Of a stretch of DNA of 64,000 bases, positions 1 through 10,311 are shown one piece after another (positions within the stretch are counted from its first letter, which is position 1; every line of letters starts with the position of its first letter). The notes beneath the pieces were generated by a model that was not told the origin of the DNA, made no database searches, and saw only the letters and a program-made list of their open reading frames with translations. The translations under genes were made by a program, and so were the position numbers. This stretch comes from Desulfobacter sp. (GTDB lineage Bacteria; Desulfobacterota; Desulfobacteria; Desulfobacterales; Desulfobacteraceae), in NCBI GenBank assembly GCA_028768545.1, contig CP054838.1, positions 1,543,501 through 1,607,500 on the forward strand, read 5' to 3'.

Positions 1-402
1 TGTCTCAATGACCCGGCAGACATCAACTGCAACCTGTGCGGTAAACTGGTCTGCGAATACCTCAAAGAGGAAGACAAGCTGGAACCATCCGAGGATGTGG
101 CATTTACAGGGCCCTTGTGCACCTTCAGGGCCACCAACATCGCCTACGCCCTGGACGGGATGATGAACCAGGCAAGACATTTAGGCGTTGACTATGGCTC
201 CTATTGGTCCTGCGGGGCAGCGGCCATGCGCATGGGCATTTTGCCCAGGGATACGGGATTTGCCATGGGAGTGGCCATTTCCGTCACTAAAAAAAGCCCG
301 TTCCGGGATATCCCGAAAAACTATGCCCAAATTAACCAGCGGTCCATGAACGATCGGATGATCAACCGGCTCTGGCCCCAGTTCAGATCCATTTATTCAT
401 AG
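1..402 (+). CDS. DUF2148 ferredoxin-domain protein, 3' part
   Basis: The reading frame is open from base 1, so the start lies upstream of the window. The visible part begins with a cysteine cluster (CNLCGKLVC, spacing C-x2-C-x4-C) and continues into a segment whose layout matches the C-terminal half of the next gene (conserved AMGVAISVTKKSPFRDI, compare CISVSISAAKKNPYFD downstream). DUF2148 proteins are described as containing a ferredoxin-like domain; their reaction is unknown. It is the first of two tandem paralogs ahead of an acyl-CoA ligase, with 14 bases between the two. The terminal codon is TAG, rare in this window, and a TGA follows five codons later at 418. Confidence 0.75.
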   Translation, partial: CLNDPADINCNLCGKLVCEYLKEEDKLEPSEDVAFTGPLCTFRATNIAYALDGMMNQARHLGVDYGSYWSCGAAAMRMGILPRDTGFAMGVAISVTKKSPFRDIPKNYAQINQRSMNDRMINRLWPQFRSIYS

Positions 403-416
403 AAAGGAAGGCATGT

Positions 417-1067
417 ATGAGTATCACAAAAATGTCAGACCTGGTGGAACAGGGATTTAACCGTTCAATTGAACTGGTCAGCCTGGCTGCCCATAATTCA
501 TTCAGGTTCAACGAGAGAAACACCGTAAAAATGGTCACCCTCCAGGGTGAGGATTTAGAGCAGATTGCCGAGTATTGTTTTTCCCTGGGCGACATGTCGC
601 CCCTGGCCGCCCGGGACGGCATGAACCTGGTCCAGATGATGAAAGAGCCCTTTGCCCTGTTCATCATCGGAGACAAACGAAAATCCGACTTCAACTACAA
701 TTGCGGGGCCTGCGGATACAAGACCTGTGCAGAACTCAACAAGGCCGAGATGGTGGAATCTCTCACCGCCAACGGTCCCTCCTGTCTGTTTAAAAATATC
801 AACCTGGGGATCGCGGCCAATGCTGCGGCATCCTCAGCCCATGCCATGGGCCTGCACTGCCGGGTTTTTTCCACCTTTGCCTTTGCCGCCAAGGCGTTGG
901 AAGTGATCGAGGATATTGACATATGTATCTCGGTTTCCATAAGCGCGGCCAAGAAAAACCCCTATTTTGACCGTCACGAATACTGGACCCAGGACCATTG
1001 GGATGAAACCTTTGCAAAAGAATTTTCACCCTATAGCCACGGGTTCATCGGTGCGGTGGAAGATTAA
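417..1067 (+). CDS. DUF2148 ferredoxin-domain protein
   Basis: A 216-residue protein whose central cysteine motif NCGACGYKTC (about residue 94-103) is typical of DUF2148 proteins and could hold an iron-sulfur cluster. An AAGGAAGG Shine-Dalgarno stretch lies about eight bases before the ATG. The C-terminal third is alanine-rich and carries the SVSISAAKKNP signature shared with the preceding gene. The gene is followed after 14 bases by the acyl-CoA ligase, so it is very likely co-transcribed. A role as an electron-transfer or cofactor-linked partner of the CoA-dependent enzymes downstream is an inference from context only. Confidence 0.8.
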   Translation: MSITKMSDLVEQGFNRSIELVSLAAHNSFRFNERNTVKMVTLQGEDLEQIAEYCFSLGDMSPLAARDGMNLVQMMKEPFALFIIGDKRKSDFNYNCGACGYKTCAELNKAEMVESLTANGPSCLFKNINLGIAANAAASSAHAMGLHCRVFSTFAFAAKALEVIEDIDICISVSISAAKKNPYFDRHEYWTQDHWDETFAKEFSPYSHGFIGAVED

Positions 1068-1081
1068 AAGGAGAAAAACCC

Positions 1082-2717
1082 ATGGCAGACAAGCTGCATT
1101 TAAACCAGGCCATTATTTCCCATTTTCTGGAGCTCAAAGCAGATGCCCAGCCAGACAAGGAAATACTGGTCTTTGAAAATTCGGGATCCACGCCTTCAAC
1201 CACGCCGGACCCGGCAGACGAAATTTTCACCTATGAAATGCTTTACCAAGGATCCAACAAAATTGCCCAGGCCTTTCTGGACGCAGGGCTGACCTCCGGC
1301 GATACCTATGCGGTGTTCATGCGCAACCATGCGGAGTTTGTGCTCTCCATGCTGGCCGGCCCGGTCATGGGGGCAATCATGGTGCCCATTGATCCTAGAA
1401 GCCAAGGGCAGCGGCTGAAATTTTTACTCACCAATTCCAGTGCAAAGGCCGTTGTGGTCTCTTTGGATTATCTGCCGGCCTTGGAAGCGGTACTGCCCGA
1501 CCTGCCCCAGATCAAAACCGTGTTTCTGGTTGAAAAACCGGGACAGACCTATGAAAAACAAATCAACCATCCCTACCTTAATGAAATTCTTGAACAGAAT
1601 ACCTGGGACCGGGTGGATCAGCAGACCATGGATGTGCGCCATCCGTTTCAGATCATTTACACCTCGGGCACCACAGGAGATCCCAAAGGGGTAATGATCA
1701 GAAACAATAGGTTTGGAATGTTCAATATTGTCACCCGGCTGGTCTGGAAGTACAAACCGTCGGATGTGCTGTATACAGGACTTTCTCTCACCCACGGCAA
1801 TGCCGATGGCCGTAACCCTGTTCCCGGCCATCGGCACCGGGGTCAAGGCGGTGATCTCCCCTAAATTCACCAAAAGCCGAATCTGGGATATCTGCAGAGC
1901 CCACGGCTGCACAAGCTTTTCCCTTCTAGGGGGAATGATGGCTGGAATCTTTAATGAAACCCCAAAAAAAAATGATCCGGACAATCCTGTGAAAACAGTC
2001 ATTTCAGCCGGTACGCCCAGGGCCATCTGGGAAGGGTTTGAAATTCGGTTTGATACCCAGATTTTAGAATGGTACGGGGCGGTGGAAGGGGGATTTGCCT
2101 ACAAGCCGCCGGGCCGTGGTCCCATCGGATCCTTTGGCAAACCATTGCCCGGGCTCATGGAATTCAAAGTGGTGGATGAATCAGACAATGAAATGGACAA
2201 TAACACCCCAGGAGAACTCATCGTCAAGATGACCAAGGGAGAGACCAAGGTGGATTATTTGGGCAACAAGGCGGCGTCTGACGAAAAAACAAAGGGGGGA
2301 TGGCTGCGCACCGGAGACATGGTCTTCAAGGATGACAAAGGGTGGTATTTTTTCTGCAACCGCAAGGGCAAGGAACTGCGAAGATCAGGGGATTTTATCC
2401 AGCCCGACCATATTGAAAAGGTACTGGGCGAACATGAGGATGTTTCCGAGGCCTGTGTATACGGGATCCCGGCAGCCTCGGGTGCCCCTGGCGAAAGTGA
2501 TCTTGTGGCGGCCCTGTCCCCGTTTGAGGGAAAAACCATAGATCCTGTCAAAATCTTTGAGGCCTGTAAAAAAGGGCTGGAACCCAACTTTGTCCCCTCC
2601 TATATCCAGGTCAAAAAGATCATTCCCAAAACCATTTCGGAAAAGGCCCAGGACCGGGTGCTCAAGGATGAATTCACCCCGGACGGGGATAATATCTTTT
2701 GCCTGGCTGACTATTAA
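1082..2717 (+). pseudogene. AMP-forming acyl-CoA ligase, single-base frameshift
   Basis: The gene encodes an ANL-superfamily ligase of about 545 residues when repaired, close to the CaiC/crotonobetaine-CoA ligase branch. It would activate a carboxylic acid to its CoA thioester with ATP. The P-loop-like motif YTSGTTGDPKGVM is in the first frame; WYGAVEG, the GDMVFKDDKGWYFF hinge and a C-terminal lysine region (KTISEKAQDR) are in the second. The frame changes near base 1805: the first frame reads HGNA then nonsense-like sequence, while the next frame gives AVTLFPAIGTG. One extra base in gccgatggcc (gccatggcc expected) explains this. Total length is one base over a multiple of three. Either a real mutation or a sequencing error. 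AAAGGAG precedes the ATG. Confidence 0.8.
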
Positions 2718-2727
2718 AGGAGATCCC

Positions 2728-3950
2728 ATGAAATTGTATACGGATTTAAATATTGACCTGACCAAAGAACAAGACTCCATCAAAGAAGAGACCCATAGAT
2801 TTGCCAAGGAGGTGCTGCGGCCTGCCAGCCTGGAACTGGACAAACTCCATGATCCTGCCCAGGTAATTGAAAGTCCTTTGTTCAAAGATGCCTTTAAAAA
2901 GGGGTATGAACTGGGATACCACACGGTATTCTTACCCGACTCCTGGGGAGGGATCGGGGCGGATCCCTTGGAATCCCATATCATATTTGAGGAGCTTGCC
3001 TGGGGATCGGTGGACTTTGCCATCGGCATCGGCGTGGCCTGTTTCCCGGCTTTTTTTGCAGCCATGGTGCCGGATGAACGCCTCATAGATGAAATCATCA
3101 CCCCCTTCTGTGAAAACACCGATGCTTCGTTTATCGGATGCTGGGGCATTACCGAACCCGACCACGGCACCGACACCCTCTCTCCTTTTACCCCGGAATT
3201 TTCTGACCCTGCCATCAAAGGCCAGACCCTGGCCGTCAGGGACGGGGACGAATATATCATCTCCGGCCAAAAGGCGGCCTGGGTCTCCAACGGCAGTATT
3301 GCCACCCATTGCCTGCTTTATCCCCAGCTTGACACCGACAGGGGCCTTGCCGGTGGCGGAATCTGCATTGTGCCCCTGGATCTTGCCGGGGTTAAAAAAG
3401 GGGCTCCCCTGGACAAAATGGGCCAGCGGGCCCTGAACCAGGGGGAGATCTTTTTTGACAATGTCCGCATCCCCAAAGAATACATGCTGGTGGATCCTGA
3501 ATCCTACGAAGCCATGCTCGACATCACCCTGTCCACGGCCAATGCAGCCATGGGCGCCATGTTCACAGGGGTGGCAAGGGCGGCCTATGAAGAGGCCTTG
3601 CCCATGCCAAACAAAGAATCCAGGGCGGAAAACCTCTGTACGAGCACCAGAAGATCAAGCACAAACTTTTTAAGATGTTCATGAAAATAGAAGCGGCCAG
3701 ATCCCTGAGCCGGGCCGCCATGATCTACAACTACTCCAACACCCCGCCTTCCATCCAGTACTCCATTGCCTCCAAGGTCTTTTGCACCAACACGGCCTTT
3801 GAAGTGGCAAGCGAGGCTGTCCAGATCTTCGGAGGATCCGGGGTGAGCCGGGAATACCCGATTGAAAAATTTTTCAGGGATGCCAGGGCGGGCATGATCG
3901 AGGACGGAGCAAACGACAGCCTCATGATCACGGCGGCCCACCACCTTTAA
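2728..3950 (+). pseudogene. acyl-CoA dehydrogenase, single-base frameshift
   Basis: Flavoprotein acyl-CoA dehydrogenase of about 407 residues when repaired. The N-terminal helical domain is followed by the middle-domain signature GCWGITEPDHGTD, then the C-terminal domain containing AVQIFGGSGVSREYPIEKFFRDAR. The start is the ATG at 2728 preceded by AAAGGAGA; the frame is open further upstream but overlaps the ligase. Near base 3600 the frame is lost: ...AAYEEAL ends in the first frame and AHAKQRIQGGKPLYEH continues in another, as if one G were missing from ttg(g)cccat. Length is one base short of a multiple of three. If the frameshift is real, the pathway's ligase and dehydrogenase are both broken. 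Confidence 0.8.
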
Positions 3951-4018
3951 GATCACAGGTAAAACACACTAAAATTTGGGGTCCATAGACACACAAAGAC
4001 CTTAAAAGGAGTTCATTC

Positions 4019-5257
4019 ATGGACAAGGTATATATCATCGGTCTGGGCATGATCCGGTTCAACAAATATCCGGACAAGGATGTCAGGACAATGGTCCAGG
4101 AGGCCACCCATTTAGCCCTTGAAGATGCTGGCATCTTAAGATCAGATATCCAGTCTGCATTTTTCTCCAACACCTTCTGGGGGATGTTTGCAGGACAGCA
4201 GTCCATTCGCGGCCAGGTCATTTTACGGTCCATGGGCATTGAAGCCATTCCGGTCACCAATGTGGAAAATGCCTGTGCAGGTGCTTCCACCGCACTTCAC
4301 ATGGCCTATGCCTCTGTAAAGGCAGGGCTCCAGGAGGTGGTCCTGGCCCTGGGATCTGAAAAAATCACCCACGAAAACAAGGCCGTCTCTTTGGGGGCCT
4401 ATGCATCCTGCATGGATGTGGGCAATTTTGAATCCCATATGAAAATGATTGAAGCGGTGGGCAAAAGTTTTACCCTGGACATCCCCCCGGACCAGACCCC
4501 GCCGGGCAAGGACAGGAGCGTGTTCATGGACGCCTATGCCATGGGTGCCCGATGGCATATGAGCAAATACGGGTCCACCCAGGAACAATTGGCGGCCATC
4601 TGCGCCAAAAACCATTGGCACGGCTCTTTAAATCCCTTGTCCCAATACCAGCAGGACATGAGCCCGGACCAGGTGCTGGCGGACAAGGCCGTGGCCTATC
4701 CTTTGACCCGGGCCATGTGCGCCCCGGTGGGCGACGGGGCAGCCGCCGCCATTGTCTGTTCTGAATCCTATTTAAAACGACTGGTTTCTCCCAGACCCCT
4801 CCTCATCCGGGCATCGGTGCTGAGCACGGGCACGGACCGTGATCTCAACGGCCAGAACATTGGAGAACGCCTCTCAAAACAGGCCTATGAAATGGCCGGC
4901 ATCGGCCCCCAAGACATTGACCTTGCCGAACTCCACGATGCCACAGCCTATGGGGAGCTTCACCAGACCGAAGCCATGGGATTCTGTCCTGAAGGAGAAG
5001 GGGGGATCCATGCCCTGACCGGGGCCACAACACTTGGGGGCAAACAGCCGGTCAACACCTCCGGCGGCCTGGAATGCCGGGGACATCCCATTGGGGCCTC
5101 AGGCCTGGCCCAGATCTATGAAATCGGTACCCAGTTGAGACAAGACGCAGGCAAACGCCAGGTTGCAGGCGCCAGGATCGGCCTGACAGAAAACGGAGGC
5201 GGAAATATCGGGGTGGAAGAGGCGGCCATGTGCATCCACATCCTGGAAAAAGGATGA
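4019..5257 (+). CDS. thiolase-family acyl-CoA acetyltransferase
   Basis: 412-residue thiolase of the SCP-x/lipid-transfer type. The nucleophilic cysteine lies in NVENACAGAS (Cys about residue 86). The C-terminal catalytic histidine is in GLECRGHPIGASG. The gene is intact, starts after an AAAAGGAG site, and follows the dehydrogenase by 68 bases. It would thiolytically cleave a 3-ketoacyl-CoA made by the preceding enzymes. The substrate is unknown; the SCP-x-like branch often handles branched, cyclic or sterol-derived acyl groups, which is family knowledge rather than something seen here. Confidence 0.85.
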   Translation: MDKVYIIGLGMIRFNKYPDKDVRTMVQEATHLALEDAGILRSDIQSAFFSNTFWGMFAGQQSIRGQVILRSMGIEAIPVTNVENACAGASTALHMAYASVKAGLQEVVLALGSEKITHENKAVSLGAYASCMDVGNFESHMKMIEAVGKSFTLDIPPDQTPPGKDRSVFMDAYAMGARWHMSKYGSTQEQLAAICAKNHWHGSLNPLSQYQQDMSPDQVLADKAVAYPLTRAMCAPVGDGAAAAIVCSESYLKRLVSPRPLLIRASVLSTGTDRDLNGQNIGERLSKQAYEMAGIGPQDIDLAELHDATAYGELHQTEAMGFCPEGEGGIHALTGATTLGGKQPVNTSGGLECRGHPIGASGLAQIYEIGTQLRQDAGKRQVAGARIGLTENGGGNIGVEEAAMCIHILEKG

Positions 5258-5261
5258 TAGG

Positions 5262-6236
5262 ATGAAAAATATCTTTATCACAGGCCAGGCAGGGTATATT
5301 GCCACCTGTCTGGCAGAGTCACTTCTGGACCACACCGAGGTGGAAAAAATAGTGGGAATAGACATAAGGCCGCCTGATCCGGCCCGTCTGAATTTGGCCC
5401 ATCCCAAATTTCATTTTATCCAAAGGGGTGTCAAGGATAATATGGAAAAAATCATCGTTGACCATGGGATTGACACCATTGTCCATACGGCCTGGGTCCT
5501 GGCGCCTGACCATGATGCCAGACAGATGGAAGACATCAATGTCAGGGGAACCCATAACATCCTTGAGGCGGCCAAAAGGATCAAGGTGGATCAAATCCTT
5601 TATACCAGCTCCACCAAAGCTTACGGGTTCCACCCGGACAATGAGATCCCCCTGACCGAAGAGAGCCCTTTGAGGGGAAATACGGATTTTACCTATGCCA
5701 AAAATAAAAAAGAGATGGAACAGGTGTTCAAGGATTTTTCCCTGGCCCACCCCAAAACCGTCACCACGATACTCAGGCCCTGCTTTGTGGCCGGGCCCGG
5801 GCTTGACAATCCCTTGTCCCATCATTTGCAAAAACCCTTTGTCCCCCTCATCCGGCAAACCGCACCCTTCCAATATGTACACGAAGATGATCTGGTCAGA
5901 ATCATGGTCCTCAGCCTGGAACAAAGACTGCCAGAGGTGTATAATGTGGCCCCCGAGGGCACCATGGAATTTAACCAAATGGTTAGAATCCTGGGCAACC
6001 GGCCCATACAGCTTCCCGACATTGTGGTCAGGATATTCAACAATATCGCCTGGCATCTTCGGCTCAAACAGCTGACCCAGTTTCCCAACCCAGCCTTGAA
6101 TCTCATGCGCCATCCCTGGATCGCCTCTTCAAAAAAGCTCATCCAGGCCACAGGATACCAATTCCAGTACAATACCCAGGAGGCGTTCCTGGATTATGCC
6201 CGGTATATCCAAACCCAAGGGAAATATTCAAAATGA
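5262..6236 (+). CDS. NAD-dependent epimerase/dehydratase (extended SDR)
   Basis: 324 residues with an N-terminal Rossmann motif of slightly unusual form (ITGQAGYIATCLAE, usually TGxxGxxG) and the catalytic YxxxK as YAKNK, preceded by a serine-rich YTSSTKAYG strand. It begins four bases after the thiolase stop with a modest AGGATGATAGG ribosome site and overlaps the next gene by four bases (ATGA). It probably oxidises or reduces a hydroxyl or keto group on a CoA-bound intermediate, by analogy with 3-beta-hydroxysteroid-type SDRs; the substrate cannot be told from sequence. Confidence 0.75.
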   Translation: MKNIFITGQAGYIATCLAESLLDHTEVEKIVGIDIRPPDPARLNLAHPKFHFIQRGVKDNMEKIIVDHGIDTIVHTAWVLAPDHDARQMEDINVRGTHNILEAAKRIKVDQILYTSSTKAYGFHPDNEIPLTEESPLRGNTDFTYAKNKKEMEQVFKDFSLAHPKTVTTILRPCFVAGPGLDNPLSHHLQKPFVPLIRQTAPFQYVHEDDLVRIMVLSLEQRLPEVYNVAPEGTMEFNQMVRILGNRPIQLPDIVVRIFNNIAWHLRLKQLTQFPNPALNLMRHPWIASSKKLIQATGYQFQYNTQEAFLDYARYIQTQGKYSK

Positions 6237-7009
6237 AAAAACATATATTGATCACCGGTGCAGGCAGCGGCATCGGCCGCGCCACAGCCCTGTATTTTGC
6301 AAAAAAGGGCTGGTTTGTGGGACTGTTTGACCTTGATGAACAAAAGGTAACCGCCCTTTATCAGACCATTGGCAGCGCCTTGGCCTGTTACGGCAAAATG
6401 GATGTCACCGACCCCGGATCTGTCCAGGCAGGCCTGGACCATTTTCTGGCCCAGACCGGAAACCGGCTGGACCTTCTCTTTAACTCGGCCGGAATCCTGT
6501 TCATGGGCCTTTATGACACCATTGAACCGGCAAAACAAAAAACCATGGTTGATGTCAATCTCACCGGGGTGGTCAACATGATATCGGCCTGTCTGCCCGC
6601 CCTTAAAGCCACCCCCAACGCCGCTGTGCTGACCATGTCCTCGGCATCAGCCGTGTACGGCACGCCTGAACTTGCCGTGTATTCAGCCACCAAACACGGA
6701 ATCAGGGGACTTACCGAAGCCTTGAACATTGAACTCTCATCTTTGGACATCCATGTGGGGGATATCATGGTCTCCTTTGTTCAGACCCCCATGGTGCTCG
6801 AGGCAGAAACCCGGGCCACAAGCCTTGAACGCTTAAAGGCGGCCACAGGCCCGGACCCGGTTGCCCGGATGGTGTTCAAAGCCTATTATAAAAGAAAGGT
6901 TCACTGGCAGATGGGGGGCATGCTCAAGCTGATGATCTTTTTCACCACCCTGGTTCCCTTTGCCAAACGCCTGCTGGTCAAAACGTTGGCCTTGGGATCC
7001 CAAGCCTGA
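6233..7009 (+). CDS. short-chain dehydrogenase/reductase
   Basis: 258-residue classical SDR. The cofactor motif is TGAGSGIGRA near the N terminus, NSAG follows around residue 85, and the catalytic Ser and YSATK motifs come around residues 140-155. The start overlaps the previous stop (ATGA), indicating translational coupling. It is the last gene of the acyl-CoA operon; the next gene is on the other strand. A hydroxyacyl-CoA dehydrogenase role fits the context. Confidence 0.85.
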   Translation: MKKHILITGAGSGIGRATALYFAKKGWFVGLFDLDEQKVTALYQTIGSALACYGKMDVTDPGSVQAGLDHFLAQTGNRLDLLFNSAGILFMGLYDTIEPAKQKTMVDVNLTGVVNMISACLPALKATPNAAVLTMSSASAVYGTPELAVYSATKHGIRGLTEALNIELSSLDIHVGDIMVSFVQTPMVLEAETRATSLERLKAATGPDPVARMVFKAYYKRKVHWQMGGMLKLMIFFTTLVPFAKRLLVKTLALGSQA

Positions 7010-7068
7010 TATTAAGCCCCACCCTTGTGGTGTAATCCTGTCAGGCAAATTGGGCTTGATCGTAAACC

Positions 7069-9357
7069 TCATAAGGGATCAGGCAGGCCGGTCTCCGGCT
7101 CGTTTAAAGTAAGCCTGATGGTAAAACTTGCCCCCTGGCCCGGATCGGACCGGACAAAGAGATCTCCCCTGTGGTTTTCCTTTATAATAAAATAGGAGAC
7201 GGAAAGCCCAAGCCCGGTTCCCGTGCCCACAGGCTTGGTGGTGAAAAAGGGCTCAAAGATCCGTTTACGGACCGATTCTGGAATCCCAGGGCCATTGTCC
7301 TGAATTTCCACTCCTGCCGAGCCACGGTCAAGAAAATACCGAATTCTTAACAAAGGGGCGTCTGTATGGTCTGCGGCCATGGCCTGGGCCCCGTTTTTAA
7401 GAATATTGAACAATACCTGCTGGATCTTGCTTTTCTCACAAGGAACCAGGGGAGGATTCCCCTCAAACTCCCTGTGAATGGCAACAGACCTGAAATCATA
7501 ATTGTCTTGAATATTAAAATCATTCTCCAGCAGGGAAATGGTGGCATCCACCATTTCCGGAAGGGAATGCCTTGACATGGGACTGCCCTGCTTCCGGCTG
7601 AAAGAAAGCATATTTTCCACAATTTTCGCCGCCCTTTTTCCCACGTCCACCACCTGGTCCAGCATGTAAAAAATCTTTCTGTCCTCCATATACCCGGTCA
7701 GAGCGGCCAGATCAATTCCACATTTATCTGCAGCCTCGATATTGGCAGGAATCGGTCGGGACAGACGATTGTAAATGACCTGAACATTCTGGATCATCCC
7801 GCTTAAAGGATTGTTGATTTCATGTGCCATGCCAGCGGCAAGCCCGCCCACGGACATCATTTTTTCAGACTGTACCATCATCTGTTCAAGCCGTGTTTTT
7901 TCACTGATATCATCCACCCGGATCACCGCACCGGGGGTGGTTTTGGACAATACCGGAAAAATCAGAATATACGTGATAAAGGATTTGGCGTCAAGGGTCA
8001 GCACCTGTTTTTCCCTCAGTTGAGTCTGCCCTGTTTCCACGGCCCTTTTCAGATCCGGCAGATAGGAAGAGACCTGGGGGAAAAGTGAATTTAAGGGTTT
8101 ACCCCTGGCCTCTTTTTCCCGTATCCCTGTCATCTCAGAAGCCCCGCTGTTCCATTGGATCACCCGGGCCTCCCGGTCCACCCCGATGATGACGCAGGGC
8201 ATGGAATTGATAATACTCTTTACATAATTTCTGGCATGACGCAGGGCATTTTCCGCGGCTTTCTGGTGAGAGGTGTCCCTCAGGACAATTAACCAGCCGC
8301 TCTGGCGTCCATTTTTTTCCCAAAGAGGAGAAATCCTCAACAGCCATGGTCTTGCCCCCTTGCCCCGGATATCCATCTCCAACCCCAATTCCACGGGTTG
8401 CTTTGTTCTATTCTAGCATACCACCTGGTGCAGGCAGGGAAAAATATCCCGGCCATGCAGCCCTGTCCAGGGAAGGCGATCCGGCCCAAAAGCACTGACA
8501 CAGGCATGGTTGACCTCCACCACCTGTTCTTTCATATCCAAAACAATTACCGGATCTCCCAGCCCATCCATGACAGCCTCGTGGGCCAGGGGGATAAGAT
8601 GGAGCAGATGGTAGCGGAACAAGGCAACGGTAAATGCCGTACTCGTCAGCATAAAGGCAAGGGGGCTGAAATCGATATGGGCAAGGCTTTCCACCTTGGT
8701 CAGATAAACCCAGTTGGCTGCCCAGGGAAACAAAAACCCGGCGAGCATGATGCCGACCTGGATTCTATGGGAGTCCTTAGAGGAGACAAGCTCTTTTACC
8801 AAAAGGCCAAAGGCGATCAGGATCAAGGCATAGGAAAGTGCCGTATAGATCCAGAATAAAATCCCCCGTTCAAACTCAAGGGCCTGAATCCCCGGCCGGA
8901 TTGAAAAGGTGACATCCTTCCACAGCAGATGATGAAATCCATTTGTAAACGCAGCCAGGACCACGCCCGCAGGAATTAACCACAAGACCCGGGCCATCCA
9001 TGTGGATAAAAAAGAGGCCTTGCCCACAACAATCAGAACAAACCGGAACAATAGCAGGCTCAGGCATCCGACCCCCAGGTATTCCAGCCTGACCCAGAAA
9101 ATTTTGGTGGCCATATCCGGGCTGAGCAGCTCCATCCCATAGGTGGCCGACCAAAACCCTGAAGCCGCCAGAAGAAAAAACAGGTGTCTGGCCCGTTGAT
9201 TCTGCCAGTCACGAAGCAAATAGGCACCAAGACCCACACTTGCCATGCATGACAAAAGGGAAAGACACCCGTAAATTAAATTCCAGATCAAAAAAACAAC
9301 TCCCTGCCTGTTCCCTTGGGCTATCCAAAGGCCTGCAATCGGCCCCAAGAAACCCAA
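7069..9357 (-). CDS. 7TM-PAS-PAS sensor histidine kinase with in-frame TAG
   Basis: Two same-frame segments, 8413-9357 and 7069-8412, make one kinase of about 762 codons. The N-terminal part has about seven hydrophobic helices (histidine-kinase 7TM type) and the first half of a PAS domain ending HQVVC. A TAG at 8413-8415 follows, then [10 protein letters not shown] completes the PAS fold. A second PAS domain, the phospho-acceptor motif [12 protein letters not shown], and HATPase motifs ([17 protein letters not shown]) follow. Neither half has the domain set of a complete kinase. The likely start is TTG at 9357 with AAGGA upstream, just after the stop of the flavodoxin gene, so the two are co-transcribed. 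No response regulator is adjacent. The amber codon is either decoded or a nonsense mutation. Confidence 0.75.
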
Positions 9358-9378
9358 AGGGTAAAGGGTCCTTAAAAA

Positions 9379-10080
9379 TCAAACGGTTTGACCAAACCGG
9401 GCAGCCATCTTGTCCTTAACGGCCTGGGCAACGGCGGTCCTGTCATGATCCTGGGTCAGACGCTCTCCTAAAAGTTTTCCGGCCTCAACAGCGGCGGCCA
9501 TAACCTGAGTTTGTTTTGCCACATCCGGAATAATATTATCTGTGATTTTAACACCTGGGCCATGGAGCATGGTGGGAATCCCCACCTGGCAGGTTTCCCC
9601 GAACCCGCAGGTAAAACAGGAAGCCGCCCCCTGCCCCTGAACCTTGGCCACGCTTTCAATGAAATTATACATGAAAAATTCTTCAATCTGATCTGCCGGG
9701 GCAGCCCCTTTTGTGCCGCCGACCCCCACAGCCACGGCCAGTTTTCCCCACAGGGTTCTTCCTGTCTGGTGGCGAAACTGAAACCAGCGTTCCAAAAAGG
9801 CATGGGTCAGGGCATTTAGGGTAGAATAATAGTTAGGCCCCCCGATGACATAGGCGTCTGCCCCTACAATCTTATCCCGCAAAGGTGCCATGTCGTCCTT
9901 GACCTTGCAGATATTATCCTTTACACAACCCAGGCAGGCAATGCACCCCACGATTTTCTTTCCCCGCAGGGACACCAGATCATAGTCACAACCCGTGTTT
10001 TCCAGAACGGTTTTAACCAGAGTCATCACACCCGAGGTTTCATCTTTTCGCGGACTTCCGCAGATACCCAAGATTTTCAT
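9379..10080 (-). CDS. flavodoxin-fold NAD(P)H-dependent reductase
   Basis: 233 residues of the NADPH-dependent FMN reductase/iron-sulfur flavoprotein type. The N terminus ILGICGSPRKDETSG is the FMN phosphate loop. A cysteine group CIACLGCVKDNIC (about residues 47-59) is of the kind that binds a [4Fe-4S] cluster in iron-sulfur flavoproteins. VIGGPNYY is the second FMN loop. An AGGAGGATGAG site directly precedes the ATG. It reads into the histidine kinase. Confidence 0.8.
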   Translation of the reverse strand: MKILGICGSPRKDETSGVMTLVKTVLENTGCDYDLVSLRGKKIVGCIACLGCVKDNICKVKDDMAPLRDKIVGADAYVIGGPNYYSTLNALTHAFLERWFQFRHQTGRTLWGKLAVAVGVGGTKGAAPADQIEEFFMYNFIESVAKVQGQGAASCFTCGFGETCQVGIPTMLHGPGVKITDNIIPDVAKQTQVMAAAVEAGKLLGERLTQDHDRTAVAQAVKDKMAARFGQTV

Positions 10081-10311
10081 CTCATCCTCCTGTTAAGGGT
10101 TGATTCATTGAACTGAATAAGTTTAAGAATACATGATAAACCAATCCGCGTCCAGCAGGGGATCAAATTAAGAGACAGGTCCGTGTTTCCATAAAAAATT
10201 CAAATAGTTCTTGCCATAAGGCCTGTCTTTCTATATAGTGCATATTTTTTAATGTATCCTATCTGCTATTTCCAGACCGGATCAATTTTTCATAAGGATT
10301 TCCCATACCCC

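Noticed and set aside
5319..6113. Long minus-strand open frame opposite the epimerase gene
   Set aside because: It is a shadow of the well-supported plus-strand SDR; the translation has no domain and unusual composition.
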